DNA of 64,000 nt from Pseudomonas sp. R4-35-07 (lineage in GTDB: Bacteria; Pseudomonadota; Gammaproteobacteria; Pseudomonadales; Pseudomonadaceae), in the NCBI RefSeq assembly GCF_003852235.1, contig NZ_CP027732.1, positions 4,154,001 to 4,218,000 of the forward strand. Reading direction: 5' to 3'. Below are positions 18,349 through 27,425 of the stretch, piece by piece (the first letter of the stretch is position 1; every line of letters begins with the position of its first letter). Below the pieces are notes generated by a model. The model was not told where the DNA came from, made no database searches, and saw only the letters and a program-made list of their open reading frames with translations. The position numbers and the translations under genes are program-made.

Positions 18349-19233
18349 GTGAAACCTGTCGACACTCTGTACTTGCTGGGGCTGGCCGCCATCTGGGGGG
18401 CGAGCTTCCTGTTTATGCGCATCATCGCGCCGGAAATCGGCAGCGTGCCGACTGCGTTTTTCCGCGTATCAATCGCTGCCGCCGGCTTGCTGGTGATTCT
18501 GGCGATGATGGGTGTGAACTGGGACTTCCAGGGCAAGTTCAAGACCATCCTGCTGTTGGGCGTGATCAACTCCGGGATTCCGGCGACCCTGTATTCGGTA
18601 GCGGCACAGGTGTTGCCGGCGGGTTACTCGGCCATTTTCAACGCCACCACGCCCCTGATGGGCGTGCTGATTGGTGGCATGTTTTTCAGTGAACGCCTGA
18701 CGCCGTCGAAAATCGCCGGCGTGTGTCTGGGCCTGTTCGGCGTGGGCGTGCTGACCCGTGCGGGGCCGGTGGCGTTTGACCTGCAATTGTTGACGGGGGC
18801 ACTGGCATGTTTGCTGGCCACCACGTGCTACGGCTTTGCCGGATTTCTCGCCCGGCGCTGGCTGGATCAGCGCGGCGGGCTCGACAGCCGCCTGTCGGCC
18901 CTGGGCAGCATGCTCGGCGCCACGTTGTTTCTGCTGCCGTTGTTCGCTTACAACGCCATCCGCCAGCCGCCGGCGAGCTGGGGTGGGTGGCAGGTGTGGA
19001 TGTCGTTGCTGGGGTTGGGCCTGGTGTGTACGGCCTTTGCCTACATTCTGTACTTTCGCCTGCTGTCCTCCATCGGCCCGGTCAAGTCAATGACCGTGAC
19101 CTTCATGATCCCGCCGTTCGGCGTACTGTGGGGCGCGCTGCTGCTGGATGAGCCATTGTCCATGGCCCATCTGTATGGCGGAGTATTGATTGCCGGGGCG
19201 TTATGGTTGGTGTTGCGGCCGCAGAAACTGTAG
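18349..19233 (+). CDS. EamA/DMT-family transporter
   Basis: A 294-residue inner-membrane protein with about ten hydrophobic helices arranged as two EamA repeats; the first begins [20 protein letters not shown]. It starts at GTG with AGGAG 7 nt upstream. Substrate unknown; family members export amino acids, metabolites or drugs. It is convergent with another EamA gene 32 nt downstream, and a REP-like hairpin lies at the junction. Confidence 0.88.
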   Translation: MKPVDTLYLLGLAAIWGASFLFMRIIAPEIGSVPTAFFRVSIAAAGLLVILAMMGVNWDFQGKFKTILLLGVINSGIPATLYSVAAQVLPAGYSAIFNATTPLMGVLIGGMFFSERLTPSKIAGVCLGLFGVGVLTRAGPVAFDLQLLTGALACLLATTCYGFAGFLARRWLDQRGGLDSRLSALGSMLGATLFLLPLFAYNAIRQPPASWGGWQVWMSLLGLGLVCTAFAYILYFRLLSSIGPVKSMTVTFMIPPFGVLWGALLLDEPLSMAHLYGGVLIAGALWLVLRPQKL

Positions 19234-19256
19234 GAGCGAATACGCTCGATCCTACA
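19228..19256. repeat. REP-like hairpin (GTAGGAGCGA type)
   Basis: CTGTAGGA and TCCTACAG pair across GCGAATACGCTCGA. It overlaps the stop codon of the upstream transporter and separates two convergent genes, so it may terminate both. Confidence 0.6.
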
Positions 19257-19265
19257 GCGCGAGCA

Positions 19266-20126
19266 TCAGTCTTTACGGAATACAAAGACCAGGCCGACAA
19301 TGATTAGCCCCATCCCCAACAGGCTCAACAATGCCAGCTGATTACCGAAGATCAGGTAATCCATCACCGCCGTCACCGCTGGCACCAGATAAAACAGGCT
19401 GGTGACGTTCACCAGATTGCCCCGGGCGATCAGGCGATACAGCAACAGCGTTGCCAGCACTGACACCACCAGCCCCATCCACAGCACCGGTAGGTAAAAG
19501 CCCGCATTGTGCTCGAAATGGAATGGCTGGAACGGCACGAACACCGCGCACAACAACAGCCCAGACAGGTATTGCAGCGGCAACGTGCCCAAAGGATTGT
19601 CGGTGATGCGCTTTTGCATGATCGAGCCAAACGTCATGCTTGCCAGCGCCAGAAGCCCGAACAGCATCCCAGTCAGGGACATGCCGGCCAGTCCGATGCC
19701 TTGGTAAACCACCATGATCAACCCGGCCAAGCCCAATCCCAGGCCGAACAATCGCCGCCAGGAGCGCTGGCGCTCCATCAGCACCACGGTGAGGATCGGC
19801 TGTACGCCCATGATGGTGGCCATCACCCCAGGGGTGACTTTGAGATCCAGGGCCAGCAGATAAAAAATCTGGTACGCCCCCAATAACACCAGACCCGTCG
19901 TTGCGGCATACCGCATGGGTTTGCCAGGACGTGGCAGCTGCAACTTGAGGATCGGCACCAGCACCACTAGCCCGACCAGGGCGATGGCAAACCGGATCAG
20001 CAAAAAGGCAAAGGGTGAAGCATGAGCCAGGCCCAGCTTGGAGAAAATCGCCCCGCTGCTCCACAACAGGACAAACAGGCTCGTCGAGGCCGCCGCGGCC
20101 ACGGATTGTTTCGAAAGAACAGACAT
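19266..20126 (-). CDS. EamA/DMT-family transporter
   Basis: A 286-residue inner-membrane protein with ten predicted helices in two EamA repeats (SLFVLLWSSGAIFSKLGLAH near the N terminus, then FLLIRFAIALVGLVVLV). AGGTGG lies 6 nt before the ATG. It is not a close copy of the convergent transporter at 18349-19233. Substrate unknown. A 14-bp palindrome lies 35 nt upstream of the start. Confidence 0.88.
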   Translation of the reverse strand: MSVLSKQSVAAAASTSLFVLLWSSGAIFSKLGLAHASPFAFLLIRFAIALVGLVVLVPILKLQLPRPGKPMRYAATTGLVLLGAYQIFYLLALDLKVTPGVMATIMGVQPILTVVLMERQRSWRRLFGLGLGLAGLIMVVYQGIGLAGMSLTGMLFGLLALASMTFGSIMQKRITDNPLGTLPLQYLSGLLLCAVFVPFQPFHFEHNAGFYLPVLWMGLVVSVLATLLLYRLIARGNLVNVTSLFYLVPAVTAVMDYLIFGNQLALLSLLGMGLIIVGLVFVFRKD

Positions 20127-20160
20127 GAGTTACCACCTGTGATCAGGCAAAAAAGCCGAC

Positions 20161-20174
20161 TCGGTAAATACCGA
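20161..20174. promoter_or_regulatory. Palindrome upstream of an EamA transporter
   Basis: TCGGTAAATACCGA is a perfect 14-bp palindrome 35 nt from the transporter ATG. Wider flanks (AAAAAAGCC at about 20149, GGTTTTTT at about 20184) also pair. It could be an operator or a bidirectional terminator. Confidence 0.35.
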
Positions 20175-20223
20175 ATTTCAGTAGGTTTTTTCAGGTAGGC
20201 ACAGGGCTACAGCGAACAGCTGA

Positions 20224-20439
20224 TCAGCCCGAAATGCCAACACCCGGCGGTGATACGACTGCGTACACCGGCGTGCTACTGACAAGTGGGGGGTAGTGAC
20301 TGATCTGCGCAGGCTGCTTGGCGCCGCACGGCACGACCACAGCGTTGACCGCTGAATCGACTACTGCTATGCGCTGGGAAGCTGGCATGTGCTGATCTTT
20401 TTGAAGGGATAAAGACGCGTCGACTATAACCAGCGGCAA
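20224..20439 (-). CDS. Doubtful small open frame
   Basis: A frame of 71 codons, or 54 from the inner ATG at 20388 (MPASQRIAVVDSAVNAVVVP). The composition is protein-like and the third-codon positions are GC-rich, but no good ribosome-binding site precedes either ATG and no domain is recognised. It lies alone between a transporter and the CPBP gene. Confidence 0.25.
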   Translation of the reverse strand: MPLVIVDASLSLQKDQHMPASQRIAVVDSAVNAVVVPCGAKQPAQISHYPPLVSSTPVYAVVSPPGVGISG

Positions 20440-20549
20440 ACTTATTTAGCAATCCTTTCCCTCACAGCCTTTTGCGTGGAGGAGTTTTCATGCCCTTGAA
20501 CCGGACCGCTCGCTATAATGCCGCCCGTTTTTTTTCGAAGGATTTCACA

Positions 20550-21340
20550 ATGGCTGCCCTGCCCTGGCTGTACCTCGCGCTGCTTTCCATCGGCTATGTC
20601 GTGGCCTTGATCTACGGGCAATTGGGCGTGTTGGCGGCGGTCTCCGTGGCGCTTTTGCTGATCGCAGGATATGCCGTGCGCCAGCAACGCAACCCCTGGG
20701 CACGCTACCTCGGCCATGGTCTGTTCATCGTGCTGGCGTTGGGCCTGGCGATGCACTGGCTACCGGGTTTCTACAATGGCCGAGGCATCGCGCCTCAGCG
20801 GTTCACCGCCGATGCCGTGCCGTTCTCGATGTACCTGAACCAGGACAAACCGCTGATCGGCTTCTGGCTGCTGCTGGCCTGCCCATGGATCGTGACGCGG
20901 CGCTCATTGCGCCTGTCGATGTGCGTTACCGCCCTGGCCGTGACCCTGACGGCAATCGCAGCCTTGGGTGGCGCAGCGCTGCTGGGGATGATCAGTTGGG
21001 CACCGAAATGGCCGGACTCGGCGTGGCTGTGGGTGTTGAACAACCTACTGCTGGTGACGCTGGTGGAAGAAGCGCTGTTCGTGGCTATATCCAGGGCGGT
21101 CTGAGCCAGCGTTTCAAACACCTGCCCTACGGCGAGAACCTCGCGCTGTTGCTGGCCTCTTTGTTATTCGGGCTGGTACACCTGGGCGCAGGTTGGCAGT
21201 GGGTGCTGCTGGCGAGTATTGCCGGCGTCGGTTACGGCCTGGCGTATCGCTTCGGCGGGTTGGGCGCGGCCATTGCCACGCACTTTGGCTTGAATCTGCT
21301 TCACTTCGGGCTGTTCACTTATCCGATGCTGGCCAGCTGA
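20550..21340 (+). pseudogene. CPBP-family intramembrane protease, frameshifted
   Basis: The gene starts at ATG 20550 (AAGGA upstream) and encodes a multi-pass membrane protein of the CPBP/Abi type. The frame reads ...LLVTLVEEALF (Glu173, Glu174) and then runs into a stop at 21104. Continuing from base 21081 in another frame restores the expected RGYIQGGLSQRFKHLPYGEN and the later FGLVHLGAG and HFGLNLLHFGLF segments to a stop at 21340. Restoring one C after base 21080 (TTC-CGT) gives an intact product of about 263 residues. The break falls inside the family's EExxxR active-site motif. It is either a true disruption or a sequencing error. Confidence 0.85.
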
Positions 21341-21435
21341 GCTGTAACCCGCTCGTCCGGATTGTTGCAAAAAATAAGTTAAATAAATGCCCGGCATGGC
21401 CGATAACCCCTGAAAGCCTTGCGGATTGAACAATC

Positions 21436-23001
21436 ATGCGTAATAACCAACCCGTTACCCAGCGCGAACGTACCTTCCCCGCTCAGCAACGGTTGATCTC
21501 CACCACAGACGCCAAGGGTGTGATCACCTACTGCAACGACGCCTTTGTCGAAATCAGTGGGTTCACCCGCGACGAACTGACCCGCGCCCCGCACAATCTG
21601 GTGCGTCACCCGGACGTTCCGGCGGCGGTGTTCGCGCACATGTGGTCGACGCTCAAACAAGGCTTGCCATGGATGGGCATTGTCAAGAATCGCTGCAAGA
21701 CCGGTGACCACTACTGGGTTAACGCCTATGTGACACCGGTCTTCGACGGCAACCAGGTGATCGGCTACGAATCGGTGCGCATCAAGCCCACCGCCGAGCA
21801 GATCCGCCGGGCCGAAGCGCTCTATCAACGCATCAACCAGGGCAAGTCGGCCGTTCCCCAGCGGGACAAGTGGCTGCCGGTGCTGCAGGACTGGCTGCCA
21901 TTTATCCTGGTCAGCCAGTTGAGCTTCATGATCGGTGCCACCCTCACGTCCCAGTGGGGTTTTGCCTTGGCGGCAGCGCTGTCGGTGCCGTTGGGCCTGC
22001 TGGGCCTGAGCTGGCAACAGCGCGGCCTCAAGCGTTTGCTGCGCCTGGCCGAGCAGACCACCTCCGACCCGTTGATCGCGCAGATGTACACCGACAGCCG
22101 CGGCGCCCAGGCGCGGCTGGAAATGTCGATCCTCAGCCAGGAAGCGCGTCTGAAGACCTGCCTCACCCGCCTGCAGGACACTGCCGAACACCTCAACGAC
22201 CAGGCCGCGCAGTCCAACACCCTGGCGCACAACAGCTCCAGCGGCCTGGAGCGCCAGCGCGTAGAGACGGAACAGGTAGCCACTGCGGTCAATCAGATGG
22301 CAGCGACCACCCAGGAAGTCGCCAGCCACGTGCAGCGCACGGCAGATGCCACCCAGGAAGCCAATCGCCTGACCGGCCGCGGCCGCGATATCGCCGGGGA
22401 AACCCGTGAGGCGATTCAGCGCCTGTCGGTGGCGGTGGGCGAAACCGGTATCACCGTCACGCAACTGGCCAAGGACAGCGATGAAATCGGCGGCGTGGTG
22501 GATGTGATCAAAGGCATTGCCGACCAGACCAACCTGCTGGCCTTGAACGCCGCCATCGAAGCGGCGCGCGCCGGTGAGATGGGCCGTGGGTTTGCGGTGG
22601 TGGCGGATGAAGTGCGCCAGTTGGCGCAACGCACCGCTGAATCGACCGGACAGATCCATACCCTGATCGCCAAACTGCAGCAGACGGCCGCCGCCGCCGT
22701 GCAAACCATGGACGCCGGGCATCGCCAGGCCGAAGAGGGTGTGGCACGGGTGATGGAAGCGGATCAGGCGCTGGTCGGTATCAGTGAGGCGGTGGCGAAT
22801 ATCACCGACATGACCACGCAGATCGCCGCCGCGACTGAAGAGCAAAGCGCGGTTGCCGAAGAGATCAGCCGTAACATCAGCACCATTGCGTTGCTGGCGG
22901 ACCAGACCTCGGAACAGGCGATGAATTCGGCGCAGTTGAGTGAAGAGTTGACGCATACGGCCAATACCCAGTACTCGCTGGTAGAGCGTTTTAACCGATA
23001 G
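21436..23001 (+). CDS. aer: Aerotaxis receptor (PAS domain methyl-accepting chemotaxis protein)
   Basis: A 521-residue inner-membrane signal transducer. An N-terminal PAS domain (about 10-120, with [17 protein letters not shown] and NLVRHPDVP) probably binds FAD and senses redox state. A hydrophobic membrane anchor follows (about 150-195). The rest is an MCP signalling domain whose hairpin tip is [20 protein letters not shown], with methylation-helix patterns either side. There is no periplasmic ligand domain, as in Aer. Its place next to the cbb3 oxidase genes fits a role in oxygen taxis. A REPIN follows. Confidence 0.92.
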   Translation: MRNNQPVTQRERTFPAQQRLISTTDAKGVITYCNDAFVEISGFTRDELTRAPHNLVRHPDVPAAVFAHMWSTLKQGLPWMGIVKNRCKTGDHYWVNAYVTPVFDGNQVIGYESVRIKPTAEQIRRAEALYQRINQGKSAVPQRDKWLPVLQDWLPFILVSQLSFMIGATLTSQWGFALAAALSVPLGLLGLSWQQRGLKRLLRLAEQTTSDPLIAQMYTDSRGAQARLEMSILSQEARLKTCLTRLQDTAEHLNDQAAQSNTLAHNSSSGLERQRVETEQVATAVNQMAATTQEVASHVQRTADATQEANRLTGRGRDIAGETREAIQRLSVAVGETGITVTQLAKDSDEIGGVVDVIKGIADQTNLLALNAAIEAARAGEMGRGFAVVADEVRQLAQRTAESTGQIHTLIAKLQQTAAAAVQTMDAGHRQAEEGVARVMEADQALVGISEAVANITDMTTQIAAATEEQSAVAEEISRNISTIALLADQTSEQAMNSAQLSEELTHTANTQYSLVERFNR

Positions 23002-23005
23002 ACCG

Positions 23006-23092
23006 CTATCGGGGGCAAGCCCCCTCCCACATTTTGACCACATTCCAAATTTGGAACTCGGTCGAATGTGGGAGGGGGCTTGCCCCCGATAG
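23006..23092. repeat. REPIN (GGGGGCTTGCCCCC type)
   Basis: Inverted REP cores CTATCGGGGGCAAGCCCCCT and its complement are separated by about 37 nt that includes a small AAATTTGG-type palindrome. It lies between the convergent aer and hydrolase genes. Confidence 0.9.
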
Positions 23093-23096
23093 GGCC

Positions 23097-23789
23097 CTAA
23101 CAGGCACCAAGAAACCCAGCCACCTTCACCGCAGCAGCCTCCAGATGCTGTGCATGGCTAAACCCGGAAGCCTTCAACGGCTTCAAATCATGATCCCCCG
23201 CCACCAGCCACATCACCTCGATGCTCGGCGACAGCTCATACCCCTCCACCGCCGCCCGATTACCCAGTGCATCACGCTCGCCCTGCACAATCAGCGTCGG
23301 CGTCTTAAGCGCAGCCAAATGCTCTACCCGAGGTTTTTCCGGCTTGCCCACCGCATAGAACGGATAGCCCAGGCACACCAACCCAGCGGCGTCCAGTTCG
23401 TCGGCCAATAAACTGGCCATCCGCCCGCCCATGGATTTGCCGCCAATCGCCACCTTGCCCGCGACATGACGCCGCACCAGGGCATACACCTCCCGCCACG
23501 CCTCCAGCAGTTTCGGCGCCGGGTTCGGTGGGCGCTTGCCTCCGTCCAACCGGCGCTGGGCCATGTAGGGAAACTCGAAGCGCACGACGTTGACGCCATG
23601 CCCGGCAAGGCGCGCAGCCATGTCGTTCATGAACCCCGAGTCCATCGGCGCGCCGGCGCCATGGGCCAGGATCAACGTGACGGGCTCGCCTGAAACCGCC
23701 TGCGCCGCGACATCCCATAACCAGCCGCGTTCACGCACACACTGCGCCCATTGATCCCCGTCAATACTGGCCTTGTGCTCTTTGCCCAT
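23097..23789 (-). CDS. Alpha/beta-fold hydrolase (dienelactone-hydrolase-like)
   Basis: A 230-residue cytosolic protein. It has an oxyanion-side [14 protein letters not shown], a nucleophile elbow GGKSMGGRM (Ser in GKSMGG), the acid-bearing strand [11 protein letters not shown], and a C-terminal His in GDHDLKP. The start at 23789 is chosen for GAGG 6 nt upstream rather than the longer frame from 23876. It is divergent from the first cco operon, and an Anr-type box lies inside its first codons. That position could link its expression to oxygen. Substrate unknown. Confidence 0.85.
   Translation of the reverse strand: MGKEHKASIDGDQWAQCVRERGWLWDVAAQAVSGEPVTLILAHGAGAPMDSGFMNDMAARLAGHGVNVVRFEFPYMAQRRLDGGKRPPNPAPKLLEAWREVYALVRRHVAGKVAIGGKSMGGRMASLLADELDAAGLVCLGYPFYAVGKPEKPRVEHLAALKTPTLIVQGERDALGNRAAVEGYELSPSIEVMWLVAGDHDLKPLKASGFSHAQHLEAAAVKVAGFLGAC
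23751..23764 (+). promoter_or_regulatory. Anr/FNR box upstream of the first ccoNOQP operon
   Basis: TTGAT-CCCC-GTCAA differs by one base from the consensus TTGAT-N4-ATCAA. A site centred at 23757.5 predicts a transcription start near 23799 if at -41.5, and CATGCT sits at the matching -10 position. It lies within the 5' coding region of the divergent hydrolase. Confidence 0.65.
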
Positions 23790-23868
23790 GCTTGCCTCGC
23801 TTTTTAGTCTGCCTATAACTCCAGCCCAAGTGCCGCTCCGGCTTGGGTTGAACCGTGGATGGGGAACC

Positions 23869-25293
23869 ATGAACACTACTTTAAGTACCGCCTATAACTA
23901 CAAGGTGGTCCGCCAATTCGCCATTATGACGGTGGTGTGGGGCATCGTCGGCATGGGCCTCGGGGTTTTTCTCGCGGCCCAATTGGTTTGGCCTGCGCTC
24001 AACTTCGATTTGCCCTGGACCAGCTTCGGTCGCCTGCGCCCGCTGCACACCAACGCCGTGATCTTTGCCTTCGGTGGCTGCGCACTGTTCGCCAGCTCCT
24101 TCTATTCGGTGCAGCGCACCTGCCAGACACAGCTGTTCGCACCGAAAATCGCCGCGTTCTGCTTCTGGGGCTGGCAGCTCGTCATCCTGTTGGCCGCGAT
24201 CAGCCTGCCGCTGGGCTACACCAGTTCCAAGGAATACGCCGAGCTGGAATGGCCGATCGACATCCTGATCACCATCGTCTGGGTGGCCTATGCCATCGTG
24301 TTCTTCGGCACGATCATGAAGCGCAACACCAAGCACATCTATGTGGGTAACTGGTTTTTCGGCGCATTCATCATCACCGTGGCGATCCTGCATATCGTCA
24401 ACAACCTGGAAATCCCGGTCAGCCTGACCAAGTCCTACTCGCTGTACGGCGGTGCGACGGATGCGATGGTGCAGTGGTGGTACGGGCATAACGCCGTAGG
24501 CTTTTTCCTCACCGCCGGCTTCCTTGGGATGATGTACTACTTCGTGCCCAAGCAGGCCGAACGCCCGGTGTATTCGTATCGTTTGTCCATCGTGCACTTC
24601 TGGGCGCTGATCACCCTGTATATCTGGGCCGGCCCCCACCACCTGCACTACACCGCGTTGCCGGATTGGGCACAGTCGCTGGGCATGGTGATGTCGCTGG
24701 TGCTGCTGGCACCGAGCTGGGGCGGCATGATCAACGGCATGATGACGCTCTCGGGCGCCTGGCATAAGTTGCGCAGCGACCCGATCCTGCGCTTCCTCGT
24801 GGTGTCCCTGGCGTTCTACGGCATGTCCACTTTCGAAGGCCCGATGATGGCGATCAAAACCGTCAACGCCCTCTCCCACTACACCGACTGGACCATCGGC
24901 CACGTCCACGCCGGCGCACTCGGTTGGGTGGCGATGATTTCCATCGGTGCGCTGTACCACATGATTCCCAAAGTCTTCGGGCGTGAGCAGATGTACAGCC
25001 TCGGCCTGATCAACGCGCACTTCTGGCTGGCCACTATCGGCACCGTGCTCTACATCGCTTCGATGTGGGTCAACGGCATCGCCCAGGGCCTGATGTGGCG
25101 TGCGATCAATGAGGACGGCACCCTGACCTACTCCTTCGTCGAAACCCTGGTGGCCAGCCACCCGGGCTACATCGTGCGGCTGGTGGGCGGAGCGGTGTTC
25201 CTCAGCGGCATGTTCCTGATGGCTTACAACACATGGCGCACCGTGCGCGCGGTACAGCCCGCCGACGCCGTGCCTGTCGCGCAACTGGCCTGA
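23869..25293 (+). CDS. ccoN: cbb3-type cytochrome c oxidase subunit I (first copy, cco-2-like)
   Basis: The catalytic subunit, 474 residues with about 12 membrane helices, carrying haem b and the haem b3-CuB oxygen-reduction site. Characteristic segments are [36 protein letters not shown] (haem b ligand His), [20 protein letters not shown] (CuB His and the cross-linked Tyr region), and [17 protein letters not shown]. It is the first gene of a ccoNOQP operon under a good Anr-type box. In P. aeruginosa the equivalent position holds the low-oxygen-induced cco2 operon. Confidence 0.96.
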
Positions 25294-25303
25294 GGAGGTT
25301 GTG

Positions 25304-25912
25304 ATGAAACACGAAGTCATTGAAAAAAACGTCGGCCTGCTGATGCTGCTGATGGTGCTCGCCGTGAGCATCGGCGGCCTGACCCAGATCGTCCCGTTGT
25401 TCTTCCAGGACGTGACCAACAAGCCGGTCGAAGGCATGAAACCCTACACCGCGCTGCAGCTGGAGGGCCGCGACATCTACATCCGTGAAGGCTGCGTGCA
25501 GTGCCACTCGCAGATGATCCGCCCGTTCCGCGCCGAGACCGAACGCTACGGCCATTACTCGGTGGCCGGCGAAAGCGTGTGGGACCACCCGTTCTTGTGG
25601 GGCTCCAAGCGCACCGGGCCGGACCTGGCCCGCGTGGGCGCACGCTACTCGGACGACTGGCACCGCGCGCACCTGTACAACCCGCGCAACGTGGTGCCCG
25701 AGTCGAAAATGCCGGCCTATCCGTGGCTGGTGACGGCTCAGGTCGACAGCAGCCACACCGAGACCAAGCTGAACGTCATGCGCACCCTGGGCGTGCCTTA
25801 CACCGACGAAGACATTCGTGGCGCAGTCGCGAGCCTCAAGGGCAAGACCGAAATGGACGCGCTGGTTTCCTACCTGCAAGTGCTCGGCACTGCCATCAAG
25901 AGCAAGAGGTGA
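25304..25912 (+). CDS. ccoO: cbb3 oxidase subunit II, monohaem cytochrome c (first copy)
   Basis: 202 residues: one N-terminal membrane anchor (about 10-30, [20 protein letters not shown]) and a periplasmic monohaem cytochrome domain with CVQCH and a distal Met (KMPAYPW). It passes electrons from CcoP to CcoN. AGGAGG lies 5 nt before the ATG at 25304; the upstream GTG at 25301 is less likely. Long stretches match the second-copy ccoO almost base for base. Confidence 0.95.
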
Positions 25913-25915
25913 GCC

Positions 25916-26116
25916 ATGGGATTTGAATTCGACGCGGGCACTATCCGCGGCCTCGGCACGCTGGTGGTCGCCATCGCTTTCATCGGCTTGTCGCTGTGGG
26001 TGTTCAACAACCGCCGCAACGCGGACTTCGAGCAGGCGCGCCTGCTGCCGTTCGCCGATGAACCTTCTCCCTCCGACGCTCAAGAAGCGCCCGCACCAAG
26101 GAGCACTCGGCCATGA
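25916..26116 (+). CDS. ccoQ: cbb3 oxidase small subunit (first copy)
   Basis: A 66-residue single-span membrane protein ([20 protein letters not shown]) followed by a short cytosolic tail containing LLPFADEP, the CcoQ/FixQ signature. It stabilises the oxidase complex. It starts 3 nt after ccoO and overlaps the ccoP start by 4 nt. Confidence 0.9.
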   Translation: MGFEFDAGTIRGLGTLVVAIAFIGLSLWVFNNRRNADFEQARLLPFADEPSPSDAQEAPAPRSTRP

Positions 26117-27027
26117 CTACCTTCTGGAGTACATGGATCTGCGTACTGACCCTCGGCAGCCTGATCGGCCTGACCTGGCTGTTGATCGGCACCCGCAAGG
26201 GCGAAACCCACGGCAGCGTCGACCAAACCATGGGCCACGCCTTCGACGGCATCGAGGAATACGACAACCCACTGCCCCAGTGGTGGTTCATGCTGTTCGT
26301 CGGCACGCTGGTGTTTGCCGTCGGCTACCTGGTCCTCTACCCGGGCCTGGGTAACTGGAAAGGTGTGTTGCCGGGCTATGAAGACGGCTGGACATCGACC
26401 AAGGAATGGGACAAGGAGATGGCCAAGGCCGACGCCAGGTTCGGGCCGATCTACGCCAAATTCGCAGCGATGCCGGTGGAAGAAGTGGCCAAAGACCCGC
26501 AAGCCTTGAAGATGGGCGGTCGCCTGTTCGCCTCCAACTGCGCGGTGTGCCACGGCTCGGATGCCAAGGGCGCGTACGGCTTCCCCAACCTGGCGGACAG
26601 CCACTGGCGCTGGGGCGGTTCGGCCGCAGCGATCAAGGCCACCATCCTGGGCGGTCGCCACGCGGCGATGCCGGCCTGGGGTGAAGTGCTGGGCGAGGAT
26701 GGGGTAAAGAATGTTGCCGCGTATATACGCCACGACCTGGCCAAGTTGCCCTTACCGGCCGACAGCACGGCCGACCTGGCGGCGGGCCAGGCCGCATTCA
26801 ACACCACCTGTGTTGCCTGCCACGGGCCGCAGGGCCACGGTGTGGAAGCCATGGGCGCGCCAAACCTGACCGAGCCTGCAGGGTTTATCTACGGCACCAG
26901 CCTGGCGCAGCTGCAACAGACCATCCGTCATGGTCGCCAGGGCCAGATGCCTGCGCAGGAAGTGCTGCAAGGCAATGACAAGGTGCACCTGCTGGCGGCT
27001 TATGTTTATAGCCTTTCCCATCAGTAA
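26113..27027 (+). CDS. ccoP: cbb3 oxidase subunit III, dihaem cytochrome c (first copy)
   Basis: 304 residues. Two N-terminal membrane helices (about 4-26 and 55-78, linked by [16 protein letters not shown]) precede two periplasmic cytochrome c domains with CAVCH and CVACH haem sites. It accepts electrons from soluble cytochrome c. Compared with the second-copy ccoP it lacks about 13 residues just before the first haem domain and a short charged C-terminal tail. ATGA overlap with ccoQ implies coupled translation. Confidence 0.95.
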   Translation: MTTFWSTWICVLTLGSLIGLTWLLIGTRKGETHGSVDQTMGHAFDGIEEYDNPLPQWWFMLFVGTLVFAVGYLVLYPGLGNWKGVLPGYEDGWTSTKEWDKEMAKADARFGPIYAKFAAMPVEEVAKDPQALKMGGRLFASNCAVCHGSDAKGAYGFPNLADSHWRWGGSAAAIKATILGGRHAAMPAWGEVLGEDGVKNVAAYIRHDLAKLPLPADSTADLAAGQAAFNTTCVACHGPQGHGVEAMGAPNLTEPAGFIYGTSLAQLQQTIRHGRQGQMPAQEVLQGNDKVHLLAAYVYSLSHQ

Positions 27028-27036
27028 CAGCAGATG

Positions 27037-27132
27037 AGCTGCAAGTCTTAAGCATCAAGCTGCAAGAGAAGAGCGTCCAACTCGGATCTTGCAGCTGCTT
27101 TTACTTGCAGCTTGCAGCTTGCAGCTTGAAAC
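27037..27132. repeat. AGCTTGCAGC-type repeat cluster
   Basis: Repeated AGCTGCAAG units are followed by inverted CTTGCAGCT units, ending in three tandem CTTGCAG copies. The arms can fold into a long imperfect hairpin directly after the first ccoP. A related cluster lies at 54245-54330. Confidence 0.75.
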
Positions 27133-27327
27133 TTCCCATTGCCGCTGCGCGGCTCCTTTCCCCTCCTGCCATTCGGGTCTACGCTTGCTTTCAAGCGAAG
27201 CGATTGCGGTGCACCCAACGCCCCTCGTCAAGGCTTCGATATTTTCCTGTCCACTTGATCAGCTTTCAATTAGGATTTTATCCTTACGCCAAACATGGAA
27301 AGGGCGCAGAATCTGGCGTGGAACGCA

Positions 27328-27341
27328 TTGATACAGGTCAG
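27328..27341 (+). promoter_or_regulatory. Weak Anr-like half-site upstream of the second ccoN
   Basis: TTGAT-ACAG-GTCAG has a perfect left half and a degenerate right half. The spacing to the best -10-like hexamer (TACATA, 27371-27376) is not the canonical one, so function is doubtful. P. aeruginosa cco1 is not strongly Anr-dependent, which fits. Confidence 0.3.
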
Positions 27342-27425
27342 TCATTGCGTTGCAATGGCCCCTCGCTTTCTACATACTTGCGGCCGATTTTACCTATAAA
27401 AAAACCTAAACCGTGGAACCTTAGA

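Larger units (their letters stand above)
20127..20549. other. Intergenic region upstream of the second EamA gene
   Basis: A 423-nt gap between divergent genes. It holds the TCGGTAAATACCGA palindrome inside a larger AAAAAAGCC/GGTTTTTT structure, one doubtful small frame on the minus strand (20224-20439), and the leader of the CPBP gene. No RNA gene is recognised. Confidence 0.5.
27028..27425. other. Intergenic region between the two ccoNOQP operons
   Basis: A 398-nt gap. It holds an AGCTTGCA-rich repeat (27037-27132), then about 290 nt with a weak Anr-like half-site at 27328-27341 and AT-rich sequence (TACATACTT, 27371-27379) that may contain the promoter of the second operon. No gene is seen. 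Confidence 0.6.

Noticed and set aside
21379..23043. 554-codon open frame opposite aer
   Set aside because: The PAS and MCP motifs are on the plus strand; this is a shadow.
23773..23868. N-terminal extension of the first CcoN
   Set aside because: Alignment with the second copy starts at residue 1 from ATG 23869, and the extension overlaps the divergent hydrolase start.
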